21,335 nt of DNA, taken from UBA1672 sp023140905. GTDB taxonomy: Bacteria > Pseudomonadota > Alphaproteobacteria > Micavibrionales > Micavibrionaceae. The first letter of the stretch is position 1. Each line of letters opens with the position of its first letter. Both the position numbers and the translations under genes were made by a program. Below are positions 1-8,115 of this stretch, in pieces. Location of the stretch: contig DAOVWH010000017.1 in NCBI GenBank assembly GCA_030636745.1, positions 1-21,335 of the forward strand, in the 5' to 3' direction. The notes under the pieces were generated by a model. The model worked only from the letters and a program-made list of their open reading frames with translations, was not told where the DNA came from and searched no databases.

Positions 1-114
1 CATCAGCTATTGCATACTTCGGAAGAATAATCATAACCATGTGCAAATGATCTACTATAGTTTGTTTCAATATCTATTGTGGATATTTCACTGTATTTCT
101 GCTAGGCTTGAAAA

Positions 115-166
115 GATAAAAAGAAGATTCTTTTTATCTCGTTTTCTGTGCACTGGATTCCCAGTG
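115..166. other. Two hairpins in the leader upstream of rpe
   Basis: The 271 bases before rpe hold no convincing gene. Two perfect inverted repeats are visible. An 11-base arm at 115-125 (GATAAAAAGAA) pairs with 128-138. A 6-base arm at 151-156 (CACTGG) pairs with 161-166 around an ATTC loop. An AGAAGA near 122 could also pair with TCTTCT near 174, giving an alternative fold. They may be the terminator of a gene left of the window or a structured 5' leader of rpe. The sequence alone does not decide, and I match it to no known riboswitch. Confidence 0.35.
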
Positions 167-271
167 TAAAGCGTCTTCTATAAATACGCTGCGTAACTAT
201 TCTCAAAACCAATCTATACAAATTAATCCTTATACAATTCACAGTTAATATGTAAAAAGAGTGACGGTTCT

Positions 272-940
272 ATGTTGATTAATACTGTTTCAAATATTCG
301 TATTGCTCCTTCTATTTTATCCGCAGATTTCTCGAAACTAGGGGAAGAAATCAGTGCTATTGATAAAGCCGGAGCAGATTACATCCATATCGATGTGATG
401 GATGGACATTTTGTGCCTAATCTAACATTTGGTGCGCCTGTGGTGAAAGCTATTCGTAAAGCTACGGGTAAGATTTTTGATGTGCATTTGATGATTTCTC
501 CAGTTGATCCGTTGATTGAGGATTTTGTTAAAGCCGGAGCGGATATCATCACGGCTCATGTTGAGGCCGGACCGCATTTACACCGCACAATTCAATACAT
601 TAAGGATCAAGGTGTTAAAGCCGGTGTTGCTCTTAATCCACATACGCCCATAGAGCATATTCGTCATGTCATGGATATGGTGGATTTGATTTTAATTATG
701 ACTGTTAATCCGGGATTTGGCGGTCAGGGCTTTATCCCGCTGCTTGATAAGATCGCAGTTGCGCGTAACATGATTGAAGCGACAGGACGTGAGATTGATT
801 TACAGGTTGATGGCGGTATTAATCCGCAAACAGCTAAGGATGTTATTGATGCGGGAGCGGATGTATTGGTTGCCGGTACGGCGGTATTTAAAGACGGTCC
901 AGAGCATTATGCTAGCAATATTGCAGCATTGCGTTCCTAG
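272..940 (+). CDS. rpe: Ribulose-phosphate 3-epimerase
   Basis: This cytosolic enzyme interconverts ribulose 5-phosphate and xylulose 5-phosphate in the non-oxidative pentose phosphate pathway. At 222 residues it has the family's usual length plus a short N-terminal extension. The TIM-barrel signature is complete: IAPSILSADFSKLG near residue 11, IHIDVMDGHFVPN at 38-50, VHLMI at 71-75, VNPGFGGQGF at 145-154 and VDGGI from 179. The expected metal and catalytic residues His39, Asp41, His72 and Asp180 are all present. The ATG at 272 has only a weak purine-rich stretch before it, but the next Met is inside the domain. The heparinase-family gene follows after 19 bases, so the two are probably co-transcribed; this rpe-heparinase pair is common in alphaproteobacteria. 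Confidence 0.97.
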   Translation: MLINTVSNIRIAPSILSADFSKLGEEISAIDKAGADYIHIDVMDGHFVPNLTFGAPVVKAIRKATGKIFDVHLMISPVDPLIEDFVKAGADIITAHVEAGPHLHRTIQYIKDQGVKAGVALNPHTPIEHIRHVMDMVDLILIMTVNPGFGGQGFIPLLDKIAVARNMIEATGREIDLQVDGGINPQTAKDVIDAGADVLVAGTAVFKDGPEHYASNIAALRS

Positions 941-959
941 AAAAAAATGAGGGCATGAG

Positions 960-2624
960 ATGATAAATAAGGAAAGGATAAAGACTATGACACCTTTTCA
1001 CGTTATGAATAATTTGAAGAGTAAAGCCGGACAGATGGCTTATAACTCGGCTTTGTATGATTGGAGTTTGCGTACAGATACACCGGACAGGCTGGTTGTA
1101 AAACCGGTTGATCCTTGGCGCGGAGATGCTATTCAGGCGCAAGAATTACTTGATGCGGCGGGCGTTGTTGATCGCACAGGGCCGCAATGGTTTGATGAAT
1201 GGTGGATGCCCGAAGACGCTGACGAGATCTGGATTTCCCATATTCACGGCTTTAGCTGGCTGCGTGATTTGCGTACGTTAGGTGGTGCACAGGCTAAAGA
1301 GCAGGGCCGTTTGATGATCGAAAACTGGATAGAGAATTATCCAAGCTGGGAAATGCAAAGCTGGCGTAGTGATATTTTGGGCCAGCGTTTGTCAATGTGG
1401 GTATGTCATTATGATTATTTCTGCGATAGCTTTGACCCGGATTTTGATGATTTATTCCTTGGCTCACTTGTCAAACAAGCTAAACATTTAAGCAATGTGC
1501 TTAGCTCTAAAGAGCATGGAAGCGCTCATCTTCAAGCAATTAAGGGATTTCTTTATGCAGGCATTGCTTTAGACGGGTTTGAAAAATGGGTGGGACAAGG
1601 GCTTGGTGCTTTAGGTAAAGCGTTAGATGCACAAATTTTGCCTGATGGTGGGCATGTATCACGTTCTCCAGCGTACATGCTTGATATATTGGAGGTGCTT
1701 GTAGATATTCGTTCAGCATTACAAGCCGGTGATTATACAAAGCCGGATATCCTAGAAAGCAAGATTGAGGCTTTAAGTGCGGCTTTGCGCAGTTTGCGTC
1801 ACCGTGATCGTAAGCTTGCTTTATTCCACAGCTCGCAAGAAGGCAGTGTTGAGGATATCGATTCTATTCTGGCTCAGGCCGGAACGCATATGAAAGCCCC
1901 CTCTTCCTTGCCTGATACAGGATTTGAGCGCATGGAATTAGGACGCGCTTTGCTGCTTATGGATACAGGCAGCACTCAGAAATTTCCTTATGATAAATAC
2001 GGGCATGCCTCACCGCTGGCTTTTGAATTCTCATATGGAAAAGAACGTTTGCTTGTTTCCTGCGGAACGCATCCAACCTCTACAGAATGGAAAGATGCTC
2101 TGAGGTTTACTGCGGCTCATAATACAGCGTGTCTTGATTACCGCAATGCATGCGAACTGCGCAAAGACGGGCATTTCGGACGTAAAGTAACCCATACGCA
2201 TGTTCACCGTGAGAATGCCAAAGATGCAGCGCTTATCGTGGCTTCACATAATGGATATGTATCTTTAAACGGGATTACCCATACACGTAAAATTTATCTG
2301 GGAGATGAAGGGCGTGATATGCGCGGTGAAGATGATTTCACATGCGGTTTTGATCTGGTCAAATCTGTAGAAACAGCAGTGCGTTTCCATATTCATCCCA
2401 GCGTTACAGCCTCTCTTATCAATGAAGGCAAAGAAGTGCTTTTGCGTATGCACGGCGGGCAGGGCTGGCGCTTTAAACATGATGCCGGACAGCTTAAACT
2501 GGAAGATAGCGTTTATATCGGTAAAGGTATTATCCCGCGTAAAACCAAGCAAATCGTGGTTTATGGTCAGATGAACTCGGATCAAGCGCGTATTAAATGG
2601 TCCTTTAAACGCGAAGGTGTTTAG
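960..2624 (+). CDS. Heparinase II/III family protein
   Basis: The protein of about 554 residues has the layout of the alphaproteobacterial heparinase II/III family: an alpha/alpha-toroid-like N-terminal half rich in Trp and Tyr (for example WFDEWWMPED and WISHIHGFSWL), then a C-terminal beta-sandwich half. The C-terminal domain shows YGHASPLAFEFSYG followed by a conserved Arg-Phe and AAHNTACLD, which matches the family's H-rich core. Members are polysaccharide lyases or relatives; this chromosomal subfamily next to rpe has no established substrate that I can name. No signal peptide is seen. Two starts are possible: ATG at 960 with GAGGG six bases upstream, or ATG at 987 with AAGGAAAGG upstream; the shorter form (545 aa) may be the real one. 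Confidence 0.88.
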   Translation: MINKERIKTMTPFHVMNNLKSKAGQMAYNSALYDWSLRTDTPDRLVVKPVDPWRGDAIQAQELLDAAGVVDRTGPQWFDEWWMPEDADEIWISHIHGFSWLRDLRTLGGAQAKEQGRLMIENWIENYPSWEMQSWRSDILGQRLSMWVCHYDYFCDSFDPDFDDLFLGSLVKQAKHLSNVLSSKEHGSAHLQAIKGFLYAGIALDGFEKWVGQGLGALGKALDAQILPDGGHVSRSPAYMLDILEVLVDIRSALQAGDYTKPDILESKIEALSAALRSLRHRDRKLALFHSSQEGSVEDIDSILAQAGTHMKAPSSLPDTGFERMELGRALLLMDTGSTQKFPYDKYGHASPLAFEFSYGKERLLVSCGTHPTSTEWKDALRFTAAHNTACLDYRNACELRKDGHFGRKVTHTHVHRENAKDAALIVASHNGYVSLNGITHTRKIYLGDEGRDMRGEDDFTCGFDLVKSVETAVRFHIHPSVTASLINEGKEVLLRMHGGQGWRFKHDAGQLKLEDSVYIGKGIIPRKTKQIVVYGQMNSDQARIKWSFKREGV

Positions 2625-2693
2625 GGGTGGTTTTCTTTACGGCGTTAAATTTGTAGGATTCTCTTTAAAAGATTAGTGTGGTAGAATTACCTT

Positions 2694-3509
2694 ATGAGCA
2701 GAAAAGCCCTCTCAAAACAGCCCAAGCCTTCTTTTAAAAATCCTCCAGTAATTGAGGTTGTTGCTGGTGTTCAATTTGAAAATCCTATTAATTTCAGAAC
2801 ACTTGATGTTGCCGATTTTTGGGCTGCATTTGATAAAAAGAAGTTTACGAATTATAGGGATATGTCTCCCTTGGATCCAATGCTTCCCGATAATGTTCAT
2901 GTTATTGAAATGTACGAGCTTCCTAAAATGAGGCGTTTTTGGTTTGAAACAGAAAAAGATGACGAGCTTTTACAGATACAACAAGATAGACTGATTTATA
3001 ATTGGAAAAGGCCCTCTGATAATCTTGATGATGAAAATTGTTACCCAAGATATGAGCCAGTTATCAAGAATTTTTTTAAGTATTACGACATTCTTTTAAA
3101 AACTCTCGAAGACAAAAAAATTGAGAGTTCAAAACCTTCATTTTTAGAACTCAGCTATATAAATCTCATTGACATGCCTGAAAAGGGATTGGCTAATATT
3201 GGAAGCGTTTTTAAGGATATTTCTTGGAGCGAAAATAATAGATTTTTACCTGTTCCAGAAAACTTACAACACAGAAATTTCTTTCAGATACCAAGTTTAC
3301 CTTTAAGACTTGTCACGGATTTGTCAATGAGGCAGAGAGTTCGCGATGGTAAGATTGCTCTACATTACGAGTTATCAGTCAGAGGCCCCATTAATAATTT
3401 ATCAAGTGACGATATGAGAGAATGGTTTGATAACGCACGTTTATGGATTACTTATGGTTTTGTTGACACAACATCTGAAAAAATGCACGAAAAGTGGGGG
3501 ATAGAATAA
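2694..3509 (+). CDS. TIGR04255 family protein (accessory cassette gene 1)
   Basis: This 271-residue protein begins with the signature of the sporadically distributed TIGR04255 family: NPPVIEVVAGVQFENP near residues 16-31, followed by a charged, aromatic-rich body (for example LSYINLIDMPEK and LHYELSVRGPI). The function of the family is not known. No membrane segment or signal peptide is visible, so it is probably cytosolic. The gene is more AT-rich than the heparinase gene upstream, which suggests acquisition. Its TAA stop overlaps the ATG of the next gene (TAATG), so gene 1 and gene 2 are translationally coupled. It lies between two housekeeping genes where alphaproteobacteria often carry purH. 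Confidence 0.75.
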   Translation: MSRKALSKQPKPSFKNPPVIEVVAGVQFENPINFRTLDVADFWAAFDKKKFTNYRDMSPLDPMLPDNVHVIEMYELPKMRRFWFETEKDDELLQIQQDRLIYNWKRPSDNLDDENCYPRYEPVIKNFFKYYDILLKTLEDKKIESSKPSFLELSYINLIDMPEKGLANIGSVFKDISWSENNRFLPVPENLQHRNFFQIPSLPLRLVTDLSMRQRVRDGKIALHYELSVRGPINNLSSDDMREWFDNARLWITYGFVDTTSEKMHEKWGIE

Positions 3510-3964
3510 TGACAGCAGTAAAAAAAATAGATCAGAGTCAATCTTTTAATAGCCACTCTACTTTTAACAACGTGCCGAATAGTGTTTTTCCTGAACAAAA
3601 ATGGCTTCTTCTTGATGCATTATCTTACTTAGAAAAATTGCAAGATAATTGGAATGGTGTAGATGCAAAGAAACCTACAGCACAATCCATATTTATGGCT
3701 AAACACTTTGTGAAATTTTTGCTTTTAACAAAAGCACATGCTGATTTTGTTAGACCTGATGCAGATGGTGGACTGATCTTAGAATGGAAAAGAGAAGATA
3801 CGAGAACACTCTTAACTATTGATGGTGCAGCCTTACATTTATCCTATGAAAACAATGGTAGCACTCCCATTTTTGTAGATGATATCCCATTTTTTAGTAT
3901 TGACAACAATATTCTTCCTGCCAAAATTTTAAACTACGTCCCCAATTGCTTATTGAATGCTTGA
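3509..3964 (+). CDS. Small unknown protein (accessory cassette gene 2)
   Basis: I place the start at the ATG overlapping the previous stop (TAATG), with GGGGG about eight bases upstream, giving 151 residues. An in-frame GTG at 3494 is less likely. I do not recognise a named domain. The pattern WLLLDALSYLEKLQDNWNG followed by a Pro/Thr-Ala helix and then GGLILEWKRED resembles a recurring type of small hypothetical protein with a conserved NW-[DN]-G turn and a later leEW beta strand. No membrane segment or catalytic motif is evident. The gene overlaps the next one by eight bases. The tight three-gene packing suggests the products act together. Confidence 0.7.
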   Translation: MTAVKKIDQSQSFNSHSTFNNVPNSVFPEQKWLLLDALSYLEKLQDNWNGVDAKKPTAQSIFMAKHFVKFLLLTKAHADFVRPDADGGLILEWKREDTRTLLTIDGAALHLSYENNGSTPIFVDDIPFFSIDNNILPAKILNYVPNCLLNA

Positions 3965-4451
3965 TATAATTGCAATAGAAAAAGATGATATCGCATGTCA
4001 TTGGGTTTTTAATCCAAAGCATTTTTCTGATGCAATGCCAGCTTGTCTGGATTTAGATGTTCACGTTCACTTTACAAGTGGCAGTGCACATCCATATCAT
4101 ATGTCGGTTAATTCAAAAAATTTATGCGAAAAATATCCAGCAGACGTTCATAACTCTGGAATACTTCAAGCTGCAAGATTATCAGAGAGAAATAAAAAAC
4201 ATAGAAAAGATTACAATGAACAATATGTCGGTTTTATAAAAGCAAAAATAAAGGCTATTGAAAACATACAATACGATGACCATGCTTTAATCGTTGAACA
4301 TGCACCAACAGAAGATAATTATTCTCACTGTAATATTGTACTGAAGTTCCCAGAATCCAGCAGCAAGCCAACAAAAGCAAAAAGAACTTTAATGGCAGAT
4401 AATTTGAAAGAATGCTTTGGCAACGATATAGAAACGTTCCCAACTTCATAA
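3957..4451 (+). CDS. Small unknown protein (accessory cassette gene 3)
   Basis: The 164-residue product starts at ATG 3957, eight bases inside gene 2. I do not recognise the family. The N-terminal half is rich in His and aromatics (ACHWVFNPKHF, VHVHFTSGSAHPYHMSV). A Lys-rich helix follows (about residues 75-100). A C-terminal segment, HALIVEHAPTEDNYSHCNI, has a P-x-x-x-N-x-x-H pattern that could be structural or metal-binding; that is speculation. No signal peptide or membrane segment is seen. It ends 90 bases before the convergent guaA stop, with no clear terminator hairpin between them. Base composition is AT-rich like the two genes before it, so all three probably arrived together. Confidence 0.68.
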   Translation: MLDIIAIEKDDIACHWVFNPKHFSDAMPACLDLDVHVHFTSGSAHPYHMSVNSKNLCEKYPADVHNSGILQAARLSERNKKHRKDYNEQYVGFIKAKIKAIENIQYDDHALIVEHAPTEDNYSHCNIVLKFPESSSKPTKAKRTLMADNLKECFGNDIETFPTS

Positions 4452-4541
4452 AGCAACTTATTTTAAACTGCTTTAACTCTCATAATTTCCACTGATATTT
4501 TTTATTCAAGCATCCATTTAAATGATTATTTTGGAAAATAA

Positions 4542-6113
4542 CTATTCCCACTCGATTGTTCCCGGAGGTTTGGATGTGATATCATAAACCACGCGGTTAA
4601 TGCCGTGGACTTCGTTAATAATGCGTGTAGCGGTGCGGCCTAAGAACTCATGGTCAAAGGGGAAGTAATCCGCTGTCATACCATCGGTAGCTGTAACAGC
4701 TCGTAGCGCACAGACATTATCATAGGTTCTGCAATCACCCATCACCCCTACAGTCTTAACAGGCAATAACACAGCAAAGGCTTGCCAGATTTCATCATAC
4801 AGCCCGGCCTTTTGAATCTCGTCAAGGTAGATCGTATCGGCTTTGCGTAAGATCTCGATTTTGCTTTGCGTAACTTCACCGGGGATGCGGATCGCCAGAC
4901 CGGGACCGGGAAATGGATGACGGCGGATAAAATCTTCGGGCATACCAAGCTCGCGGCCAAGTGCTCTAACCTCATCTTTGAATAATTCACGCATAGGCTC
5001 GACCAGCTTCAGCTCCATATCTTCAGGCAAGCCGCCAACATTATGGTGGCTCTTAATAGTCTCGGAAGGACCGCCGGTGAAGCTAACGCTTTCAATTACA
5101 TCGGGATAAAGTGTGCCTTGCGCTAGAAAATCAGCACCGCCAATACGCTTGGAACATTCATCAAATACATCAATAAACATTGAGCCTATGATTTTGCGTT
5201 TACGCTCAGGGTCATCAATTCCGGTCAAAGCGTGCAAGAAACGTTCGCTAGCATCTTCATGGATTAGCGGAATGTTATAGTTATCGCGGAACAGGCTAAC
5301 GACTTGCCCGCTTTCGCCAGCGCGCATTAAACCGGTATCTACATAAATACAAGTAAGCTGTTCGCCAATTGCTTCATGGATCAATACTGCTGTAACTGAG
5401 CTATCAACGCCACCTGACAAGCCGCAAATAACTTTGGACTTACCAATTTGTGTACGGAGTTTGGCAATTTGCTCAGCGCGAAAAGACGACATCGTCCAGT
5501 CACCGCTACAACCGCAAACATTATGTGTGAAATTCTTTAAAAGCTCGCGGCCATGCAAAGTGTGAACAACTTCCGGATGGAATTGTACGCCATAAAACTG
5601 CCGCTCTTTGTCAGCAATAAAAGCATATGGTGCTCCATCGGATTTCGCGATAACTTCAAAACCATCGGGCAGACAAGCTACATGATCGCCATGACTCATC
5701 CAGACTTGTTCATGCGCATTTTTTTCCCAGACATTTGCTGTAATCTCAGAATCTTCAAGAACGTCAACATAAGCACGACCAAACTCACGAGAGCGTGCAG
5801 ATTCCACGCGTCCGCCCAGTTGTTGCACCATAGTTTGCTGGCCATAGCAAATACCAAACACAGGCACGCCCATCTTAAACACAATCTCAGGAGCTGCCGG
5901 AGCATCGTCATCCAATACGCTGCTTGGTCCACCGGATAATATAATCCCACGCGGGTTAAGCATTTTAATGCGTGTTTCATCAGCTTGATTAAACGGCCAA
6001 ATCTCACAATACACGCCGCTTTCACGTAAACGCCGGGCAATAAGCTGTGTTACTTGTGAGCCGAAATCCAGAATAAGGATATGATCGTGGGAAGAAGTCT
6101 GAGCTTTGGTCAT
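4542..6113 (-). CDS. guaA: GMP synthase (glutamine-hydrolysing)
   Basis: GuaA converts XMP to GMP using ATP and ammonia from glutamine, in cytosolic purine synthesis. The 523-residue protein is full length with both domains. The class I glutamine amidotransferase domain has Cys89 in VFGICYGQQ and His179/Glu181 in GVQFHPE. The ATP-pyrophosphatase domain has the P-loop SGGVDSS at 233-239. The C-terminal dimerisation domain ends in TSKPPGTIEWE, the usual GuaA tail. The gene faces the accessory cassette (convergent) and is divergent from the isochorismatase-like gene across about 200 bases. An RsmB-like gene lies on the same strand 4.4 kb away; this pair is often adjacent in alphaproteobacteria, so the plus-strand met genes may have been inserted between them. 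Confidence 0.98.
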   Translation of the reverse strand: MTKAQTSSHDHILILDFGSQVTQLIARRLRESGVYCEIWPFNQADETRIKMLNPRGIILSGGPSSVLDDDAPAAPEIVFKMGVPVFGICYGQQTMVQQLGGRVESARSREFGRAYVDVLEDSEITANVWEKNAHEQVWMSHGDHVACLPDGFEVIAKSDGAPYAFIADKERQFYGVQFHPEVVHTLHGRELLKNFTHNVCGCSGDWTMSSFRAEQIAKLRTQIGKSKVICGLSGGVDSSVTAVLIHEAIGEQLTCIYVDTGLMRAGESGQVVSLFRDNYNIPLIHEDASERFLHALTGIDDPERKRKIIGSMFIDVFDECSKRIGGADFLAQGTLYPDVIESVSFTGGPSETIKSHHNVGGLPEDMELKLVEPMRELFKDEVRALGRELGMPEDFIRRHPFPGPGLAIRIPGEVTQSKIEILRKADTIYLDEIQKAGLYDEIWQAFAVLLPVKTVGVMGDCRTYDNVCALRAVTATDGMTADYFPFDHEFLGRTATRIINEVHGINRVVYDITSKPPGTIEWE

Positions 6114-6313
6114 GAAATTTCTTAAGCCTTTATCTATTGTTACTTTTTATATGCGCGTTTAAACGCCACGCAAGCTATATAACCTTTACGCTGGCAAGGT
6201 TTCTTTTTAACGCTAAATTGCTTGATCTTGAAGCAAAAAATTCATTTTACGAAAGATTTGCTTTTATTTTGGAAAATGCTTTAAAGTACCGAATATCTCA
6301 GTGAGTAAATATT

Positions 6314-7030
6314 ATGAGTAATGAAATGAAAAATTTAAGCTCTTCAAATGTACAAACAGTTGTTTTAGTGCTCAATATGCAAGAGGGCATGTGTAAAGAA
6401 AGTAAGCAGATAGGCAATGATTCCAGCATTCCAAAAGATAATCGCCAATGGTTACAGCGTAAAGAAAATGAGGCCGCCGAAAATCGTAAAGGCTTTTTTA
6501 ATGATTTGGCAGAAGACATACAGGGTTTTCTAAATAAAATGCGTAATTACGGTGCCCATATTGTCTGGGGTTTAAGTGATGAAAAGTTTAATGAACGCTT
6601 GGGTAATATCTATCATGGCATGAGCGCCAATGAAAAGATGGACAGCTTTCTGACTAAAACAGATGAATCTGCATATAAAGAAAATGTGGAATTCTTCGAA
6701 AAGCTAAAGCGAGATGCGGAAGCTGATGGAAAAACATTGGAAATTAAAGTTTGTGGTTCGTGGGTGGACTGTGTAGCAGACACGGTAATTGATTTATCTA
6801 AGGCCGGTTACGATGTGCAAATCGTTAGAAATCTGGTTTTACATGGATCAGAGACATCTGTGTCATCTAATCAGCGAAAGAGCGCGTATACGGGTTTTAT
6901 TATTGAGCGTACAGGTGAGGACACAGGTAAGGGAACAAAGATCAGCGAAACTGCAGGGGGAATTTTAGCCGAACAAAGAAACATTGTGTGTCAAAACAGC
7001 TCGTTTTCGATGTTCCATCTACTAGATTAG
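6314..7030 (+). CDS. Isochorismatase-fold protein, divergent
   Basis: The 238-residue protein follows the cysteine hydrolase (isochorismatase-like) pattern: a first strand VVLVLNMQ at about 16-23, a Lys-containing segment FLTKTDESAY at 112-121, and KVCGSWVDCVADT at 145-157, where Cys153 fits the nucleophile position of the usual G-x-x-x-x-x-C-V motif. The catalytic Asp normally found in the first strand (D-x-Q) is Asn21 here, while Lys115 and Cys153 are kept. An insertion of about 35 charged residues follows the first strand. Substrate is unknown and the Asp loss may mean altered or no hydrolase activity. The ATG at 6314 lacks a strong ribosome site. An in-frame GTG lies at 6302. Confidence 0.6.
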   Translation: MSNEMKNLSSSNVQTVVLVLNMQEGMCKESKQIGNDSSIPKDNRQWLQRKENEAAENRKGFFNDLAEDIQGFLNKMRNYGAHIVWGLSDEKFNERLGNIYHGMSANEKMDSFLTKTDESAYKENVEFFEKLKRDAEADGKTLEIKVCGSWVDCVADTVIDLSKAGYDVQIVRNLVLHGSETSVSSNQRKSAYTGFIIERTGEDTGKGTKISETAGGILAEQRNIVCQNSSFSMFHLLD

Positions 7031-7161
7031 CGTAACATGAAAAAGCTATTTTAGATTGTGCAAGACTTTGAACAATGTTTTAATGGTGCTCTTGTGCCGA
7101 TTATCGTTCTTTGAAGAGAATTGAGGTTGACATAGTTTTGCATGAATAAAAGGTATAAGCC

Positions 7162-8007
7162 GTGAATAAAACGACATTCTCTTTTGAATTATTTCCACCT
7201 AAAACAGAAAAAGCGGCAGAAAATTTATGGGCGGCATTGCCTGACCTTGTTTCTTTGAACCCCAAATTTATGACAGTTACTTATGGCGCAGGAGGGACAA
7301 CCAAAGAGGGCACATCTGAAACAATTAATCAGATCATGGGGAAATATAAAATACCTGTTGGCTCGCATCTGACTTTTATTAATTCCACAAAAAGTGATCT
7401 GCGTAGTTATATCGATGATTTATGGAATAAGAATGTGCGTCATATTGTCGCTTTGCGCGGAGATATGTCTAAAGTGCTAAACTGGCCGCTAGATCAAGAC
7501 AGCGAATATTTCCAATACACATCTGATTTCGTTGAGGGGATAAAAACCTGGTATCCTGAAATGGAAATATCAGTCGGAGCTTATCCAGAGAAACATCCTG
7601 ACGCACCATCTATGGAAGCAGATATTACTGCTCTTAAAGATAAATGTGATGCAGGGGCTACGCGAGCTATAACACAATTATTTTTCGAGAATAAAGATTA
7701 TTATTACTTTATAGAAAAATGTGAGAAGGCGGGTATTAATACACCGATCGTACCGGGACTTTTGCCTATTCATGACTTTAAGGGAATGTGTAATTTTGCC
7801 AAGCGCTGTCATGCTAGGATTCCTGTGCATCTATATGAAAGATTTGAACCTTTTGTAGATAAACCGGAAGACGCGCAAAAACTGGCAATACAAATTTTGA
7901 TGGAACAAGCTGAAGATCTCACAAAACATGGTGTGGAGCACATTCATTTTTACACACTCAACAAATCAGATATTACAAAAAATGTCGTAAAAACTCTTTT
8001 TAGCTGA
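7162..8007 (+). CDS. metF: Methylenetetrahydrofolate reductase
   Basis: MetF is a flavin-dependent enzyme that reduces 5,10-methylene-THF to 5-methyl-THF, the methyl donor for the MetE reaction encoded downstream. The 281-residue length fits bacterial MetF. Family motifs are in order: FSFELFPPKT at the N terminus, VTYGAGGTT near 39, VALRGDMSK near 96, VGAYPEKHPDAP near 138, TQLFFEN near 171, PGLLPI near 199 and HFYTLNKSD near the end. The start is GTG at 7162 with AAAAGG about eight bases upstream. A TTGACA at 7127-7132 resembles a -35 element, but I see no well-spaced -10. metE follows after 108 bases, so the two form a functional pair. Confidence 0.96.
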   Translation: MNKTTFSFELFPPKTEKAAENLWAALPDLVSLNPKFMTVTYGAGGTTKEGTSETINQIMGKYKIPVGSHLTFINSTKSDLRSYIDDLWNKNVRHIVALRGDMSKVLNWPLDQDSEYFQYTSDFVEGIKTWYPEMEISVGAYPEKHPDAPSMEADITALKDKCDAGATRAITQLFFENKDYYYFIEKCEKAGINTPIVPGLLPIHDFKGMCNFAKRCHARIPVHLYERFEPFVDKPEDAQKLAIQILMEQAEDLTKHGVEHIHFYTLNKSDITKNVVKTLFS

Positions 8008-8042
8008 TAAGTGTCTTTCGCTGACCTTAAGAATAAGCCAGT

Positions 8043-8068
8043 ATATCTGACAATAATATCTGACAATA
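8043..8068. repeat. Perfect 13-bp tandem repeat in the metF-metE gap
   Basis: ATATCTGACAATA occurs twice back to back at 8043-8055 and 8056-8068, about 50 bases before the metE start. Perfect tandem 13-mers spaced a little over one helical turn apart could bind a regulator (a MetR- or MetJ-like role is only a guess), or they may be a chance slippage repeat. No SAM riboswitch could be recognised in this leader. Confidence 0.6.
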
Positions 8069-8115
8069 AATAAGCAAAGAATTAGAAATAACGTAGTAAA
8101 AGGAGACATTTTCCC

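Noticed and set aside
5553..5939. A 128-codon plus-strand frame inside guaA
   Set aside because: It lies antisense to well-conserved GuaA sequence and has no protein-like features of its own.
7127..7159. TTGACA ... TATAAG as a promoter for metF
   Set aside because: The spacing is about 21 bases and the -10-like part overlaps the ribosome-site region next to the GTG start, so it is unlikely to work as drawn.
7031..7161. Possible SAM-II riboswitch before metF (an AAAAGCTA stretch near 7040)
   Set aside because: The stems and the rest of the conserved core could not be found; one short match is not enough.
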